Position numbers and translations under genes: made by a program. A stretch of DNA of 64,000 nt, from NCBI RefSeq assembly GCF_036711975.1, contig NC_091972.1, forward strand, positions 24,681,001 through 24,745,000, written 5' to 3'. Below, in pieces: positions 11,878 to 23,349 of the stretch. The notes below the pieces were generated by a model. That model ran no database searches. It had not been told where the DNA came from and was given only the letters and a program-made list of their open reading frames with translations. Each line of letters begins with the position of its first letter. The first letter of the stretch is position 1. The DNA comes from Onthophagus taurus (taxonomy: Eukaryota > Arthropoda > Insecta > Coleoptera > Scarabaeidae).

Positions 11878-12048
11878 AGTTTATAAAAAAATGTATTTAA
11901 TGCAATCTTTATTCGCTTAAACAACACGTCACAACACGTTAACACCTATATGTTACATACGGAACTGAAGCTTCTTGCCGTTATAGGGTGGGGGAAGTCG
12001 TCGAGTCGACCGGCTCGTTTTTTAGTCCAAAGCACGCACTCCAGTAAA

Positions 12049-12466
12049 TATAGTATATCTCGCTGAAACATACTGTATAACAGTATAACCAATACTCAAC
12101 GCAAGGTCCGTTGAGTAACCATACTGTATAAACAACCAATACTCAACGGACCTTGACTCAATGAACCTTGACACGTTACTACAAGAAACGTAAAATAAGT
12201 TGCATATAATATATGCAACTATTTCTTGAATAGAAAAAAATCGATAATGATCTTTTGAGAATAATACCGAATTGTTGGAGACTATTCGTTAGTAGGTACT
12301 GAGTTGTAGGCGCTAAATTTTTTAACGTTCATTACTTACGTCCATTTCTTTGAGAAGATTGGGCAAAATCACTGTTTTTACTATAGGTAAACTCAACGCT
12401 GATATACACGCATGTTTTAATTAATTATCGTACCCGACGTTATCATTGCAAGTATGCAACCAATAT
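12049..12466. other. Non-coding flank with MITE debris
   Basis: Around 12085-12160 the motif ACTCAACGGACCTTG and its reverse complement occur next to CATACTGTATAA. The same combination ends the MITE at 41114-41865, so these are fragments of that family. Nothing else is recognisable. Confidence 0.55.
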
Positions 12467-12690
12467 TTATACAGAATTAAACTGTAAATATAAATTTAAA
12501 AATTTAAATTTAAGAATGTTATTTAGCTTTAAGAAAAAAATTGATTTATGCAGACAATTATTTATTTTATTTTCCCTAAATATAGCGCCATCATGATTGG
12601 AACCATAAGCACCAATGTCCACCATTGAAAACTTATAATTTGCATCTACACATGCCATTAAAACAATGCTAAAAAATTTTTTTTAGAAGG
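12467..12690 (-). pseudogene. DDE_Tnp_4 (Harbinger-like) transposase fragment
   Basis: The minus frame encodes SIVLMACVDANYKFSMVDIG followed by SNHDGAIF, the usual second-Asp region of DDE_Tnp_4 nucleases. Only about 60 residues remain. It abuts the truncated integrase of the minus-strand Gypsy near 12690. It is a different, more diverged family member than the element at 14303-17398. Confidence 0.7.
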
Positions 12691-13967
12691 CCGCCAAATG
12701 TACGATCTAGCTAGACTCTTTGTTTTAACAATTCCAAAGTGATTTAAATGTAATTCATCTAATACATTTTTTCGTAAAGTTTCAGGAATAATTACTCTAC
12801 AACCCTAGACGAGTATATCGTCTTCAATATTTATTTCATTTTTTCTTTTAAAATATGGTTTAATATCATCATTGCAATTTGCAGGCCAACCTGACTTAAC
12901 GTAAGTATAAATTTGTGATAAAATTGAATCCTTTTGTAATTCAGAACGAATAGTTTCAATATTTATAGGAATATCCATATTATTTGCAATATAATTAATA
13001 TAGTAACATAGATCATCTTCTTTTTCTGTTTCAGGTAAGGGTATACGTGACAAAAAATCAGCTACATTTTCAGAAGATTTGACATATTTAATTTCAAAGT
13101 CAAAACCAGATAGAAATAATGTGTATCTTTGCAATCTATTAGCTGTCATCGTAGGTATTCCTGTCTTAGGACCAAATATAGAAAATAATGGTTTGTGATC
13201 TGTTAACAAAATAAACTTTTTGCAATATAAATATTGATAAAATCTTTTTATTGTCTATACAATCGCTAATGCCTCTTTGTCTATCTGTGAATACGCTTTC
13301 TCAGATTTTGAAAGAGTTCTGGGCGAAAAACAGATTGGTCTTATGAGTCTTATTCCTGACTCATAAAAATGGGAAAGTACTGCTCCCAACCCGAATTCTG
13401 AAGCATCAACTGTTAATTGAATTGGTAAATCTGGATTATAATGAACTAAAAATTGATCTGAAGCTAAAATTTGTTTAATTGTTGAAAATGACTGATCACA
13501 TTCGTTACTCCAACACCAAGGAACATCTTTTTTAATTAATTCATACAATGGGTGTAACATATTTGGTATATTTGGCATAAAACGGTGATAATAATTAATT
13601 GCTCCTAAGAATGATTTTAATTGTATGACATTATTTGGTTTCGGGATTTCTGTGATTGCTTTTATTTTATTCATCGGTTTATGAAGTCCGTTCTTATCAA
13701 TTACATAACCTAAGTATGAAACTGATGGTACAAAAAAAGAACATTTTTCCCCCGTCACCGTCAATCCGCAATCTTGCAAAGTTTCAAAAACTTGCTCTAA
13801 TCTATGTAAATGCTCTTTATCGTATTGACCAGTGATCAAGATATCGTCCATAAAACAACATACACCATCCATTTTATTAAACAGTAATTCCATCGTGCGC
13901 TGGAATTTTGCCGGAGCACAAGCCACACCAAAGGGTAATCTACTATACTTAAACAAACCTCTATGTC
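12691..13967 (-). pseudogene. Gypsy pol, RT C-terminus / RNase H / integrase start
   Basis: Frames at 13956-13255 and 13209-12805 encode RT (LPFGVACAPAKFQRTME, catalytic FMDD in CCFMDDILITG), the RT thumb (SFLGAINYYHRFMP) and RNase H (LTVDASEFGLGAVLS, then LTDHKPLFSIFG). A stop near 13255 separates the two. Past a further stop near 12805 an integrase zinc-finger stretch (ELHLNHFGIVKTKSLARSY) follows and ends at about 12690. The N-terminal half lies at 23350-25066 on the other side of BEL2. Confidence 0.85.
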
Positions 13968-14205
13968 TGTTAAAAATTTCATTTTTATTTTTATTATGTA
14001 ATTTTCGTTTATGCTTTTTGGTTTTTCGTCTTCGTTGTCGACCGTCTCGATCCTTAAACTTGTATTGTCACTTCAACTTGTCTTCTTGTAGAAACAAATT
14101 CATTCGTGTACCAGTTTTCGTGTGGTTTCATTGAGCTCTGCCAAAAATGTCTATTGTCAAAAGTTTTTCCTTAATTTATGAACATAAGTGCAAGTGCTTC
14201 GAACA
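13968..14205 (+). repeat. 5' LTR of BEL2
   Basis: Begins TGTTAAAAATTTC and ends GCTTCGAACA, followed by TT and the primer site. Alignment by eye to 23033-23266 shows near identity apart from small indels near the start (the ATTTTTATT run) and the last few bases. Confidence 0.9.
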
Positions 14206-14207
14206 TT

Positions 14208-14224
14208 TGGTCCTTCGAGCCGGA
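14208..14224 (+). other. BEL2 primer-binding site, tRNA-Tyr type
   Basis: TGGTCCTTCGAGCCGGA is complementary over 17 bases to the remembered 3' end of insect tRNA-Tyr. BEL1 has the same site with one change, so both BEL families use the same primer. Confidence 0.78.
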
Positions 14225-15643
14225 TCTTCGGCCGGTTTTTTCTATCCACGCGCGGAATTTATGCCGGGTTCTTACGCACGTGCGAGTAGTTACGCGCTGA
14301 TTCGGAGCCTACGATATTCCAGGCCGTACTGTGATGGTGGGGGTTCGGGGTATAAACTACAATGACAAAGACGGACTATAGCAGTGTAGCCGTTTTAAGA
14401 AGACATTCATCGTTCTACGTGGATAGAAAAAAATATTTGTTTTTATGTGGCATTAAATTTTCTTACTTTCCTACTATTTTCTGCAAAATTATTATTATTT
14501 ATGATTTTTGTATAATTATTTAAAAATATATTGCACAAAACCGATGTAAAAAATTACAAAGAAATGCTAAATAGAACAAAGGAAAACCCAACCACAAAAT
14601 AGACGGCAACGAATATAAGCTTAACTCTGAGAAAATATTAATTAAAAACACAATTTTCTTTATAAAAAGAGGAAAATCTGATGAAAAACAAAAATGAAAA
14701 ATTAAATAAGACGTAGAAAACCTACAGAAAAAACCCTGAAAATATCTAACGTTTAAACTGTGAGGACGCTCCGACTACCTATCAGCTCGACAGTTAAAAC
14801 ACGACTGAGCGGTACCCCGAGATGAAGAATCGTACCCTGAGATTCGAGGGAAATTTTCGAATAGTTGTCGTGAAATATTAATTTCGGAAGTGCAAACAAA
14901 ACCGGTACTATGGAATGATCAACACCCAGATTACAAAAAAACGGAGATAACAAGAAAGTTATGGGGAGATGTTGGCACATGTATTGGATTATCAGGTTAG
15001 TCAAAAAACACTTAAATGTACAAGTATACACGTATATTTTTTTGTCGTTCAAAAATCTACAAAGTAATTTGCAAAAGATTCTCGTATCTGTTTCGCTCGT
15101 GCTGAACTTCTACGAGCTCCTCCGTGTCCTTCTTGAGGAGGTGGCAACCATTCTGTTTCACGCTGATTTTCTGGAAAATAATGTACCACCTCGTGACAGT
15201 AATGTAAGTCACTATTGCCATCTCGATGTCTCACAATATTATGTAAAATACACGTACATTTTACTATTTTTCTGGGCTAACTTCGATATCCTTGCCTAAG
15301 ATACGCCATTTAGCACGTAGTATGCCATAAGCACATTCAATGCATTTTCTAGCTTTTAACAAGCGATTATTGAAGTTTTCTTTGACGGGATCGAGATTTC
15401 TGGAAGGATATGGTCTCATCAAATAAGTCTTCAACGGATATGCCACGTCACCAATTAAAACATGAAGTACTTTAATGTTTGTACCAAATAGTTCTCTGTC
15501 TGGCGGCATATTAAATACCGTATTTTCAAGTAGATTAAAGAGTTGCGAAGATGAAAATATTCCGCCATCACTTTGCTTTCCTCTGGCGCCAACCTCGATT
15601 GTGATAAATTTTTTGTCAGCATCAGCTACTGCTTGTAAGACCA

Positions 15644-15721
15644 CAGAGAAATATTGTGATTATCCATGTTGCAAGGTAATTAAATTTAATGAAAAACAAA
15701 ATAAGTAACCACAGAGAAATA
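15644..15721. repeat. Short insertion with 14-bp flanking repeat in the Harbinger-like transposase
   Basis: ACCACAGAGAAATA occurs near 15640 and again near 15708, bounding about 50 bases of AT-rich sequence. Without one repeat and this segment the protein reading (FNYLKYFSV into VLQAVADAD) would be continuous. It may be a target-duplicating insertion or a slippage product. Confidence 0.55.
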
Positions 15722-16019
15722 CTTCAGATAATTAAAATAGCGAGAACCACTTCCTGGTGGGCATTTTATTTGGCAGTGCTTGCCGTCAATTGACCCTACG
15801 CAATTTGGAAACTTCCAACGTCTGTAGTATCCTTCTGCTACAGTTTGTAATTGCTCTTGACTAGGAACTGGCATGAATTCGTCAACAAATTCATTCCATA
15901 TTATTTCACATGTTTCATGAACAATTTTGCTAACGGTACAAACTCCCATTCTCAGAGTTGTTGCTAAATTTCGGAATGAGAGTCCTGTAGACAAGAACCT
16001 AAAATATCATAACAACTAA

Positions 16020-16846
16020 TTAAATACAAATTCTTTCCAGGACAAGCTGCGAAGGGGAAGTGAAAAAATTTAAAAGATAAGTTTCGGGTTGAACTGCATA
16101 AAATTCCGAAAAAACGCTCCGGCTCAGAAAATGACAATTATAAGTCAAAATGGCCATTTTTTGATATGATGCTATTTGTAAAAGATAGCATGCTTCCAAG
16201 TACAACAACTGGCAACCTCTCGAAGGAACCCGAGAACACCGATAGTGAGGATGAAGAACAAACTACAGAAAACGTTAATAATGAAGAGTCAGATACCATA
16301 CAACATGTACCTTCATCACCATCAACTAGCTCTTCACGTTCTTCATCTTGTACAACGCAAAGAAAGACATTCGCAACACCAACATGTCGTAATAAGAAAA
16401 GACCTGCACAAAACGAAATCGACAGATATTACTTGGAATTAGAGCAAAAGAAACTAGATTTATTAGAGCACGAATTTAAGAAAGATGTTGATATGACAGG
16501 TAACCCCGATTATCATTTTTTAATGAGTCTGCTGCCCTATTTTACGGACATGGACTGTTTAGAAAAATTGGAAGTGCGAGCAAAAATTCAAGAAGTTATC
16601 ACCGAGGCCGTGCGACGCAAACAAAACACTATGCAGTCTGTTCAACGTCAAGAAAATTACACAAATCTTCAACTTTACGGAAATGAAAACTTCGATCAAG
16701 TACGATCCCAGCCTAGATTACATACAAACTCTGGCGAAAATTTAACAGTGGGAAAAGGTATTCAATATCAACCAATTAGTCAATGTGACGAAAATTATAG
16801 CATGTTTCGGCTTGACCCGGGAAAATATAACAATAGAAGATTCTGA
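16020..16846 (+). pseudogene. MADF/BESS-domain accessory protein of the Harbinger-like element
   Basis: The open frame 16166-16846 continues upstream without a break, and just before it encodes the end of a MADF domain (FRVELHKIPKKRSG, YKSKWPFFDMML). A TGA near 16053 sits where MADF domains have a conserved Trp. The C-terminal part has an acidic Ser-rich linker and a BESS-like motif (DYHFLMSLLPYFTDMDCLEK). Such MADF/Myb-like proteins help the nuclease enter the nucleus and bind the ends. The N-terminal exon was not found. The gene lies inside the transposase intron, on the other strand. Confidence 0.75.
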
Positions 16847-17541
16847 GTCTGCAGAATTACTCTATACATCTAATTTTATGCAATAAATATTAGTGTACTT
16901 GTCACTATTTTTGTGTACCTACCTTAATGTTAAATAAAGCCTTTCTACTGGAGATATGGGTCTCTTAAAATTAGTTACTTTCTTCCGAAGCCTGTCCTTA
17001 ATTCGTATCAAAATATAATCGAAAGTGTCAATAGACATGCGTAAAAATTCGAAAAATTTAGACGGATCTCTTCGTAGATCATAGTACAGTTGGTGAAATT
17101 CACCGTTTGTCAAACGAGTTCTGTTTAGGTAATGCACTCCAATTCTTTTCTTCCGCTTCCTTAATATAATCATTCTAAATAAAATGGGATTTTCTAATAA
17201 CCACAGCAAACGCACTGACTTCGGTAGCATGTTTACCACGGTACTGATACTAAATAAGCTGTGCTACGACTCTGCTTAATATACACACTTCATCGTTATA
17301 ACGCTCAACGTTCATCGCTCACCGCTCAACGCTCATCGCTAATCGCTCGCCAATATAAACGCGGCCTTACAGTATGGCCTGGAATATCGTAGGCTCCGGC
17401 TGATTCTATTTTCGATTTTTTTTTGATTTGATTAACTTTAAGTGGTATTCTCTTTTTTCTTTCGTTTATAATTTCGTTCGCGGTACGAAGTGACTTTTTC
17501 GTTACGTTTATTCTTAATAAAAACTTTCATTGACGTTCAAA

Positions 17542-18590
17542 ATGGCTACGAGCAAAGAAAATCTCGATTTAAATCCACTTTTCGAATAACAGAACGATCT
17601 TTATAGTATAATTTCTCGTGTTGTGGACAATACTAAAAAAGTTGGTAAAGCTAACTGGACAAGTAGTAACCTTAAAAGTCGTCTAGAGCGACTAGAAGTG
17701 AGTTGGAACGAATTTTATGCCATTCCTAAAAAGTTAATTTCGTTTAAAGGCGTGTACTCTGATACGGTTTATTTTTCGGATGATTTATTTGCTGCTTGCG
17801 AAGAAACGTACATTACCGCAAAAAATTTTCTTCTTGAATCGTTGCACCCGTTAAAGGGATCAACTTCATCAGGTTCCATGCGCTGCGTTCAATCAGCAGT
17901 AGCGCTGCTCATTCTCAGCCCTTTACCGGATCGACCGATTACACCGAATTCAGACGCACGGGGTGCATTGCCATCATATTCGCGTTCGAGACAATTACCT
18001 ACTCTTAAACTTCCGACCTTTGATGGCAATTATGGCAACTGGCCTGAATTTCGCGATTTATTCTACTCAATGGTCACCTCTAACGAGGAAATTTCAAATG
18101 TTGAAAAGTTTCAATATTTAAAGTTAAGTGTCATTAACGAGCCTGCTCAACTTATTAAAAATTTGTTGGTTACAAATGATAATTTTCACCGCGCGTGGTC
18201 GTTACTCGTTGAACGTTACGAAAATCGACGCGTTATGATAGATACTCAATTAACATTACTATCCGCTCGATCTATCAGAACCGAATCAGCTACCGAACTA
18301 AAGCGGCTCATAAGCGAGGTAAAAGAAGCTTTGGGAGCTTTGGAGGCGCTGGGATGTCCAATTCAACAATGGGATTATATCTTAGTTTATTTACTAGTTC
18401 GAAAGTTCGATGGAGAAACAGCCAAAGATTGGGAAAAATCTATCAATAGTTATTGAAATCCGTCGACGTTCGAAGAGTTTGAGGAATTTATTATTCGTCG
18501 AATATACACTCTCGAAGCAATAGAAAAACTTCCTATCACTAACCACCAAAAGAAAGCTTCACAAACGATTCATAAACCCACCAATTTTAA
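17542..18590 (+). pseudogene. BEL2 gag region
   Basis: Starts at ATGGCTACGAGC after the leader. It carries a TAA after about 15 codons, then a long open stretch 17623-18456 with the BEL Gag pattern (LPTLKLPTFDGNYGNWPEFR, YLKLSVINEPAQLIKNLL). A TGA interrupts it at 18456, after which the same frame goes on (FEEFEEFIIRRIYTLEAIEKL). Confidence 0.82.
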
Positions 18591-18603
18591 GTCCCACAAC
18601 GCC

Positions 18604-19307
18604 ATGACTTCAAGTTCCGGTTGCTATCTGTGCGGTGCTGCACATTACATCGCTTCATGTTCAGACTTTCTTTCACGAAACCCTCAGCAGCGTGCAGAAA
18701 AGCGTCCATTCATCACGAAAGACACTCAACCAAAATCATCCACAAACATCAACTCGATCATCATTTTCGTAGAACATTGTAGCACCAATTGCGAATAATA
18801 AAATTATATCATCGTTAACCTGATTTTTAATTTTTCATCACTCTCAACGATGAGCATGGAAGCCATCATAGCCAAAATCATTTTCGTGTTTCGGTGCTTC
18901 TCGCGACCGCACTGGTGCGAATTGTTTTGCCTCGGGGAGATGCTGTTTTGGTTCCCGCGTTGATTGACCAGGGACCCGTAGTTTCCTTTATCGGAAAAAA
19001 TTTAGTGCAGCGACTCAAACTTAAGCGACGTTCTGCGAACATCCCCATTGCTGGTATTGGATCACATCGCACTTGTATTTCTAACGGTGTAGTATCCGTG
19101 CAGTTGTCTTCGCGATTAAATCCATTTATTACCTTCGATGAAGAAGCGTTAGTGCCAAAATTAACTTCATACTTACCTCAGAAAAATTGTATGGACTTGC
19201 CTTCCGAATTGAGAGATCTTACTTTAGCAGATCCTGAATACACGTCAGAAAGACAAATCGATTTAATACTTGGCATTCAATTTTATTCAGTAATAACAGT
19301 CTCTTGA
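18604..19307 (+). pseudogene. BEL2 knuckle and protease region
   Basis: 18604-18798 begins with a Cys/His knuckle (GCYLCGAAHYIASC). 18894-19307 contains the protease-like segment ALIDQGPVVSFIGKNLVQ, where the catalytic triplet reads DQG. The two are separated by stops and AT-rich decay. Confidence 0.72.
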
Positions 19308-19673
19308 TCGCACAATAAACTTCTCTTGGATGGATCCTTTCTGGTGTATTTTCCAATCAATCATCTGATGCTAAAACAAATTCGTACGGATTTCAGTGCT
19401 CCATTGATCGCGAGTTTCTTGACGTAATTTAACGATTTTGGCGACAAGAAGACGACTCTGGGAATGTGACGCGTCTCTCCGTTGTCGAACAGTAGTGCGA
19501 GGAACATTTTAAACAAACTAATTCTCGAGAATCTACCGGTCGGTTCGTGGTCCGGTTGCCTTTTCGAAAGTCCCCGACTGAGTTGGGAGCGTCTCGCTCA
19601 GTGGCTGTACAATCTTTCAAACGATGGAATTGCGCTTCGCAAAAAATGAACAATTAAGAACTGAATACAGTCA

Positions 19674-19809
19674 TATATTAAAATAATAAACAAATAAATA
19701 TAACTTCTTATCTTGCAAAATTCAATTTATTTTAACGGAACCGGTTTCGACTATAAATTGAATTTTGCAAGATAAGAAGTTATATTTATTTGTTTATTAT
19801 TTTAATATT
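19674..19809. repeat. Hairpin (fold-back) insertion in BEL2
   Basis: Two arms of about 56 bases are almost perfectly inverted, with a loop of about 20 bases containing ACCGGTTTCGA. The insertion is bounded by the 12-base direct repeat TGAATACAGTCA (19662-19673 and 19841-19852), which duplicates coding sequence of the RT region. It looks like a small non-autonomous fold-back element. Confidence 0.8.
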
Positions 19810-19842
19810 TAAACGAAACTTGCAGCATGGATATCAGCAGTG

Positions 19843-21405
19843 AATACAGTCAGTTTATGCGCGAATATTTTTCTTTGGGACATATGCAGAAAACATCTGA
19901 CAATTTAACATTCCCAATTATTATTTGCCACACCATGGAGTAATACGAGAGATAAGTTCGACAACTCGTCTGCGCGTTGTTTTTAACGGGTCCCAACCAA
20001 CTTCTTCCGGAATATCACTTAATGATTGTCTTCATATCGGTCCAAAACTACAGACTGAGTTGGTGGATGTTTTAATTCGGTGGAGGCGCCATCCTGTAGT
20101 TTTTGCGTGCGATATCGAAAAGATGTATAGGCAGATTAAAATCCACGATGAGGACTTGCCGTTCCAAGGCAATGCATCTGGCGCGAGAATGATAAACAAA
20201 AGCTTCAAACTTATGAACTCTCGACCGTAACATATGGGCTTTCTTGCGCCCCTTTTTTGGCAATTCGTTGCATTCATGAACTCGCGAATGAAAATTCATC
20301 TCTCTCCGGAGCAGACAATGTCGATGAGGTCCAAGAACTCATATTTCAATTAAATCGAGTGCTTATGGCGGGCGGTTTTAACGCCCGTAAGTGGACTTCA
20401 AATTATTCGGAAGCCCTTACATATATTTCTTCTGAACTTATCGAAAAAACGAACACTGTAGATATCTATGACGATCATTCTCCTCGAGCATTAGGACTTA
20501 TTTGGAACAATGTTAATGATCATTTTCTGTTCAGTTTAGATAATATTCACGAATCTTCGATCAAAATTACTAAACGTTCGCTACTTTCATTCATTGCAAG
20601 GTTATTTGATCCTCTCGGTTGGTTATCTCCGCTGATCATTACTGCTAAAATTATTATGCAGGACTTGTGGACGCGAAAACTCGATTGGGACGAATCGTTG
20701 CCACATGACCTGGAACGAAACTGGTTATCATTTATTAACGAATTTCGCGGCGTTCCCATCATTCGGGTACCAAGGTGGCTCGGAATAGATAAAACGGCTA
20801 CTTCTATCGAATTACACGGTTTCTCAGACGCGTCAAATTCCGCGTACGGGGCCGTTATATATTTACGCATCAGTAAACTCGGGGAAGTTAAAGTTTCGAT
20901 AGTGAATTCTAAAACAAAATTGGCCCCATTAAAAAGTGTAACCATTCCGCGGTTAGAGCTGTGCGCGGCGGTTCTTCTCGTGCGGTTGATGAAGCGCGTT
21001 ATAAGTGTTTTGGATCTTCAAAACATTCCAGTTCAGCTTTGGAGCGACTCAACTGTGGCGCTTTCATGGATTTGCAGTCACCGAGCAAATGGAAAGATTA
21101 CGTTCGCAACAGAACCATCGAAATTCAAGAATTATCCCAAGCTCGATGGTCGTACGTTTGGAGTCAGGACAACCCGGCGGATTTAGCTCCACGAGGGGTT
21201 CACAACGAAACTCTCTGGTGGTCAGGACCATCTTGGCTTTCTTTACCGTCTTCCAAGTGGCCTTCTCATCAACCTTCCATAACCTCCGAAGCTGACCGAG
21301 AGCGACAATCCAATCAAACCATTCACACTGCTTCTCTGACCAACGGCTGGGATTTAAAAAACAAATTTTCAAATCTCAATAAACTTCTTCGAATAACAGC
21401 TTGGT
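19843..21405 (+). pseudogene. BEL2 reverse transcriptase and RNase H
   Basis: Frames 19925-20230, 20257-21186 and 20961-21407 encode RT fingers (HHGVIREISSTTRLRVVFNG, ACDIEKMYRQIKI), then connection and RNase H (LHGFSDASNSAYGAVIYLR, IPRLELCAAVLLVR). Around 20290 an internal deletion removes the stretch that should carry the catalytic YVDD: HELANENSS runs directly into GADNVDEVQ. At least two frameshifts follow. Confidence 0.85.
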
Positions 21406-21406
21406 G

Positions 21407-22718
21407 AATCTTTAGTAAGAATAAAGCTCATTTTGTTGCAGACATTCTTTCACCAGAGGAACTTAATCACGCTCTGATGTTCTGGGTTCGTGAATATCAA
21501 CAATTTCATTTTGGTGATGAGCATCGAACGCTTCGAGAGGGACGAGTGATACAAAAATCCAGTTCACTGTATCGACTTGTTCCATTTCTTGATGGTGTAG
21601 GCAGCCTAAGAGTGACTGGTCGATTGCGCTTTGCTGCCCTGGATTGGGATGAAAAACACCCGATGATTTTGCCAAAAGAATCAAGATTAACGACATTAGT
21701 CATCGACAGTTACCATCGCAGCACATTGCACGGAGGGACTCAACTGACAGTATCATCCATACGGCGGCGTTTTTGGATTTTGGGAGGCCGTGTTCCTGTC
21801 AGAGCATTCATCCAACGCTGCATGATCTGTGCTAAACATCGTGTCGAACAACGCCTTCGAGACCATTCTTCCACACGGGAGTTGATTACGCTGGACCCTT
21901 TCAGCTGCAAACCTTTCGAGGTCGTGGCGGTAAGACATATAAAGCTTATTTGGTTTTGTTTGTATGTTTAGTCACCTCAGCGATTCACCTTGAAATCGCC
22001 ACTGATTATTCGACAGCGGGCTTTTTAGTTGCGTATAAGCGTTTTTCCGGTCGACGGGGGCTCTGTGGGTGCCTGTACAGTGATTGTGGAACCAATCTTG
22101 TTGGGGCGGACCGAGAATTGAGATCTATGTTTTCGGCTGCATCGAAGGAGTGGCTACATATGGCGAACATTCTTAGTGGTGACGGTACACAATGGAAATT
22201 TAATTCTCTGGCTTCGCTGGAGTACGTTCGGTTAAGATGCATTTGAAAAAGATCGTTGGGAGAACTTTACTGACTTATGAAGAATTTTCTACTAACCGGT
22301 ACAAATTGAAGCTGTCTTAAATTCTAGACCTCTTTGTGCGATTTCTGTAGACCCCAATAACTACAACGTATTAACTCCTGCACATTTCTTGATTGGTTCC
22401 GCGCTCAATATCGTTCCGGAACCTTCCCTTACTTATGTCTTACTCGATGGCAACTTCTGACGAGAATGGTTGAGGGATTTTGGAAGAAATGGGAAAGTTA
22501 CTATCTTCAATCCATTCAAAATTCGACAAAATGGTTGAGAAACGTAATGTAAGGTTGGTGCTTGTAAAGGATGAGCGACTTCCTCCATCAAAGTGGTTAA
22601 TGGCACGCGTACAAGAGCTCCACCCTACTTCCGATGGACACGTTCGTGTCGTCACAATAAAAACTCCAACTACGACTTTGGTTCGCCCATTAACAAAAAT
22701 ATGCGTGCTTCCTCTTTA
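21407..22718 (+). pseudogene. BEL2 integrase and C-terminal domain
   Basis: 21477-21971 holds the integrase zinc finger (DSYHRSTLHGGTQ, IQRCMICAKHR). 21950-22246 encodes the core with VTSAIHLEIATDYS and YSDCGTNLVGADRELR. The catalytic-Glu region near 22215 is lost to deletion and frameshift. 22480-22719 encodes the DUF5641-like tail (DERLPPSKWLMARVQELHP, VVTIKTPTTTLVRPLTKI). Confidence 0.83.
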
Positions 22719-22719
22719 A

Positions 22720-23032
22720 AGTTAAATTTCACGAATAAAGTTTTTTCTGAATTTCGTAATATAATCCGATAGATTTGTGTTTTTATTGTATTCAATTCAT
22801 TTTTTTTAATGTTTATTCATTTTTATTAAAATTCCGTTCCGTCTGATACATTTGCCTTATATTCAATTATATTTTTCTTTTCTTATTTCTTTATTTCATT
22901 CTGGTACCCCCTTCTAGAATATTTTGTGAGTCCATGTGGACATTTCGCTAGAAGGTCGCGGTTAATTTCTTACAATATGTTAATTTCAATTTCAGGTTAG
23001 TTTTCTTATTGCTGTGAGCAAGGCGGGCGGAA
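22720..23032 (+). other. BEL2 3' untranslated segment
   Basis: AT-rich sequence between the pol tail and the 3' LTR, ending in the purine-rich AAGGCGGGCGGAA. Nothing else seen. Confidence 0.65.
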
Positions 23033-23266
23033 TGTTAAAAATTTCATTTTCATTTTTATTTATATAATTTTCGTTTATGCTTTTTGGTTTTTCGTCTTCG
23101 TTGTCGACCGTCTCGATCCTTAAACTTGTATTGTCACTTCACCGTGTCTTCTTGTAGAAATAAATTCATTCGTGTACCAGTTTTCGTGTGGTTTCATTGA
23201 GCTCTGACAAAAATGTCTATTGTCAAAAGTTTTTCCTTAATTTATGAACATAAGTGCAAGTGCTTT
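23033..23266 (+). repeat. 3' LTR of BEL2
   Basis: Matches 13968-14205 up to the shared GTGCAAGTGCTT; the last six bases differ, so the end is approximate. Confidence 0.85.
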
Positions 23267-23349
23267 TCCGAAAGAAAAACGTAAGACAATTTAAGTTTCG
23301 TTTTTTTTATTTTTCTCAATTTCTTTATTTTTTTTTTAATAATTCGAAC

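Larger units (their letters stand above)
3096..12048 (-). mobile_element. P-element-like DNA transposon, split by BEL1
   Basis: The ends are imperfect inverted repeats. The first about 20 bases at 3096 (TTTACTGGAGTACGTGCT) match the reverse complement of the right end at 12048 with one change, and a second perfectly inverted 25-base block lies inside (3159-3183 against 11972-11996). Between them is a P-type transposase gene on the minus strand. Without the 5.8-kb BEL1 insertion the element is about 3.2 kb, close to the usual P-element size. I could not find a clean 8-bp target duplication, so the outer boundaries are uncertain by a few bases. Confidence 0.75.
15049..17239 (-). pseudogene. HARBI1-like DDE_Tnp_4 transposase, broken
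   Basis: Exon 1 (17239-16923) encodes the N-terminal region (GEFHQLYYDLRRDPSKFFEF, then RPISPVERLYLTLR) and ends at an AG|GTAGGT donor. Exon 2 starts at 15998 after a TTTAG acceptor and holds the first catalytic Asp (GSIDGKH). The frame resumes at about 15644 (ADADKKFITIEVGARGKQSDGGIF, second Asp; then CIECAYGILRAKWR with the Glu). Between these is an insertion of about 65 bases flanked by a 14-base repeat. Near 15265 one base is missing, so the tail (VRHRDGNSDLHYC onward, to 15049) is out of frame. The nuclease would normally cut and join the element ends. Confidence 0.82.
14303..17398. mobile_element. PIF/Harbinger-like DNA transposon inside BEL2
   Basis: The ends are inverted repeats of about 35 bases starting CGGAGCCTACGATATTCCAG, with two or three mismatches. 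They are flanked by the exact 7-base direct repeat GCTGATT (14296-14302 and 17399-17405). The element carries a DDE_Tnp_4 transposase on the minus strand and a MADF/BESS protein on the plus strand, the usual two-gene content of this group. Removing it rejoins the BEL2 leader. Classical Harbinger elements make 3-bp duplications, so the 7-base repeat is unusual or the boundary is misread. Confidence 0.85.
13968..23266 (+). mobile_element. BEL/Pao retrotransposon BEL2, decayed
   Basis: Two LTRs of about 235 bp (13968-14205, 23033-23266) share most bases but differ by several substitutions and small indels, so it is older than BEL1. It has an exact tRNA-Tyr-type primer site and a purine-rich tract (AAGGCGGGCGGAA) before the 3' LTR. 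The coding region (17542-22718) is full of stops, frameshifts and deletions. It interrupts the Gypsy RT gene in opposite orientation and is itself interrupted by the Harbinger-like element. No clean target duplication was seen. Confidence 0.88.

Noticed and set aside
14753..15299. ORFs at the left side of the Harbinger-like element
   Set aside because: They overlap on both strands, lack motifs, and partly antisense the transposase tail.
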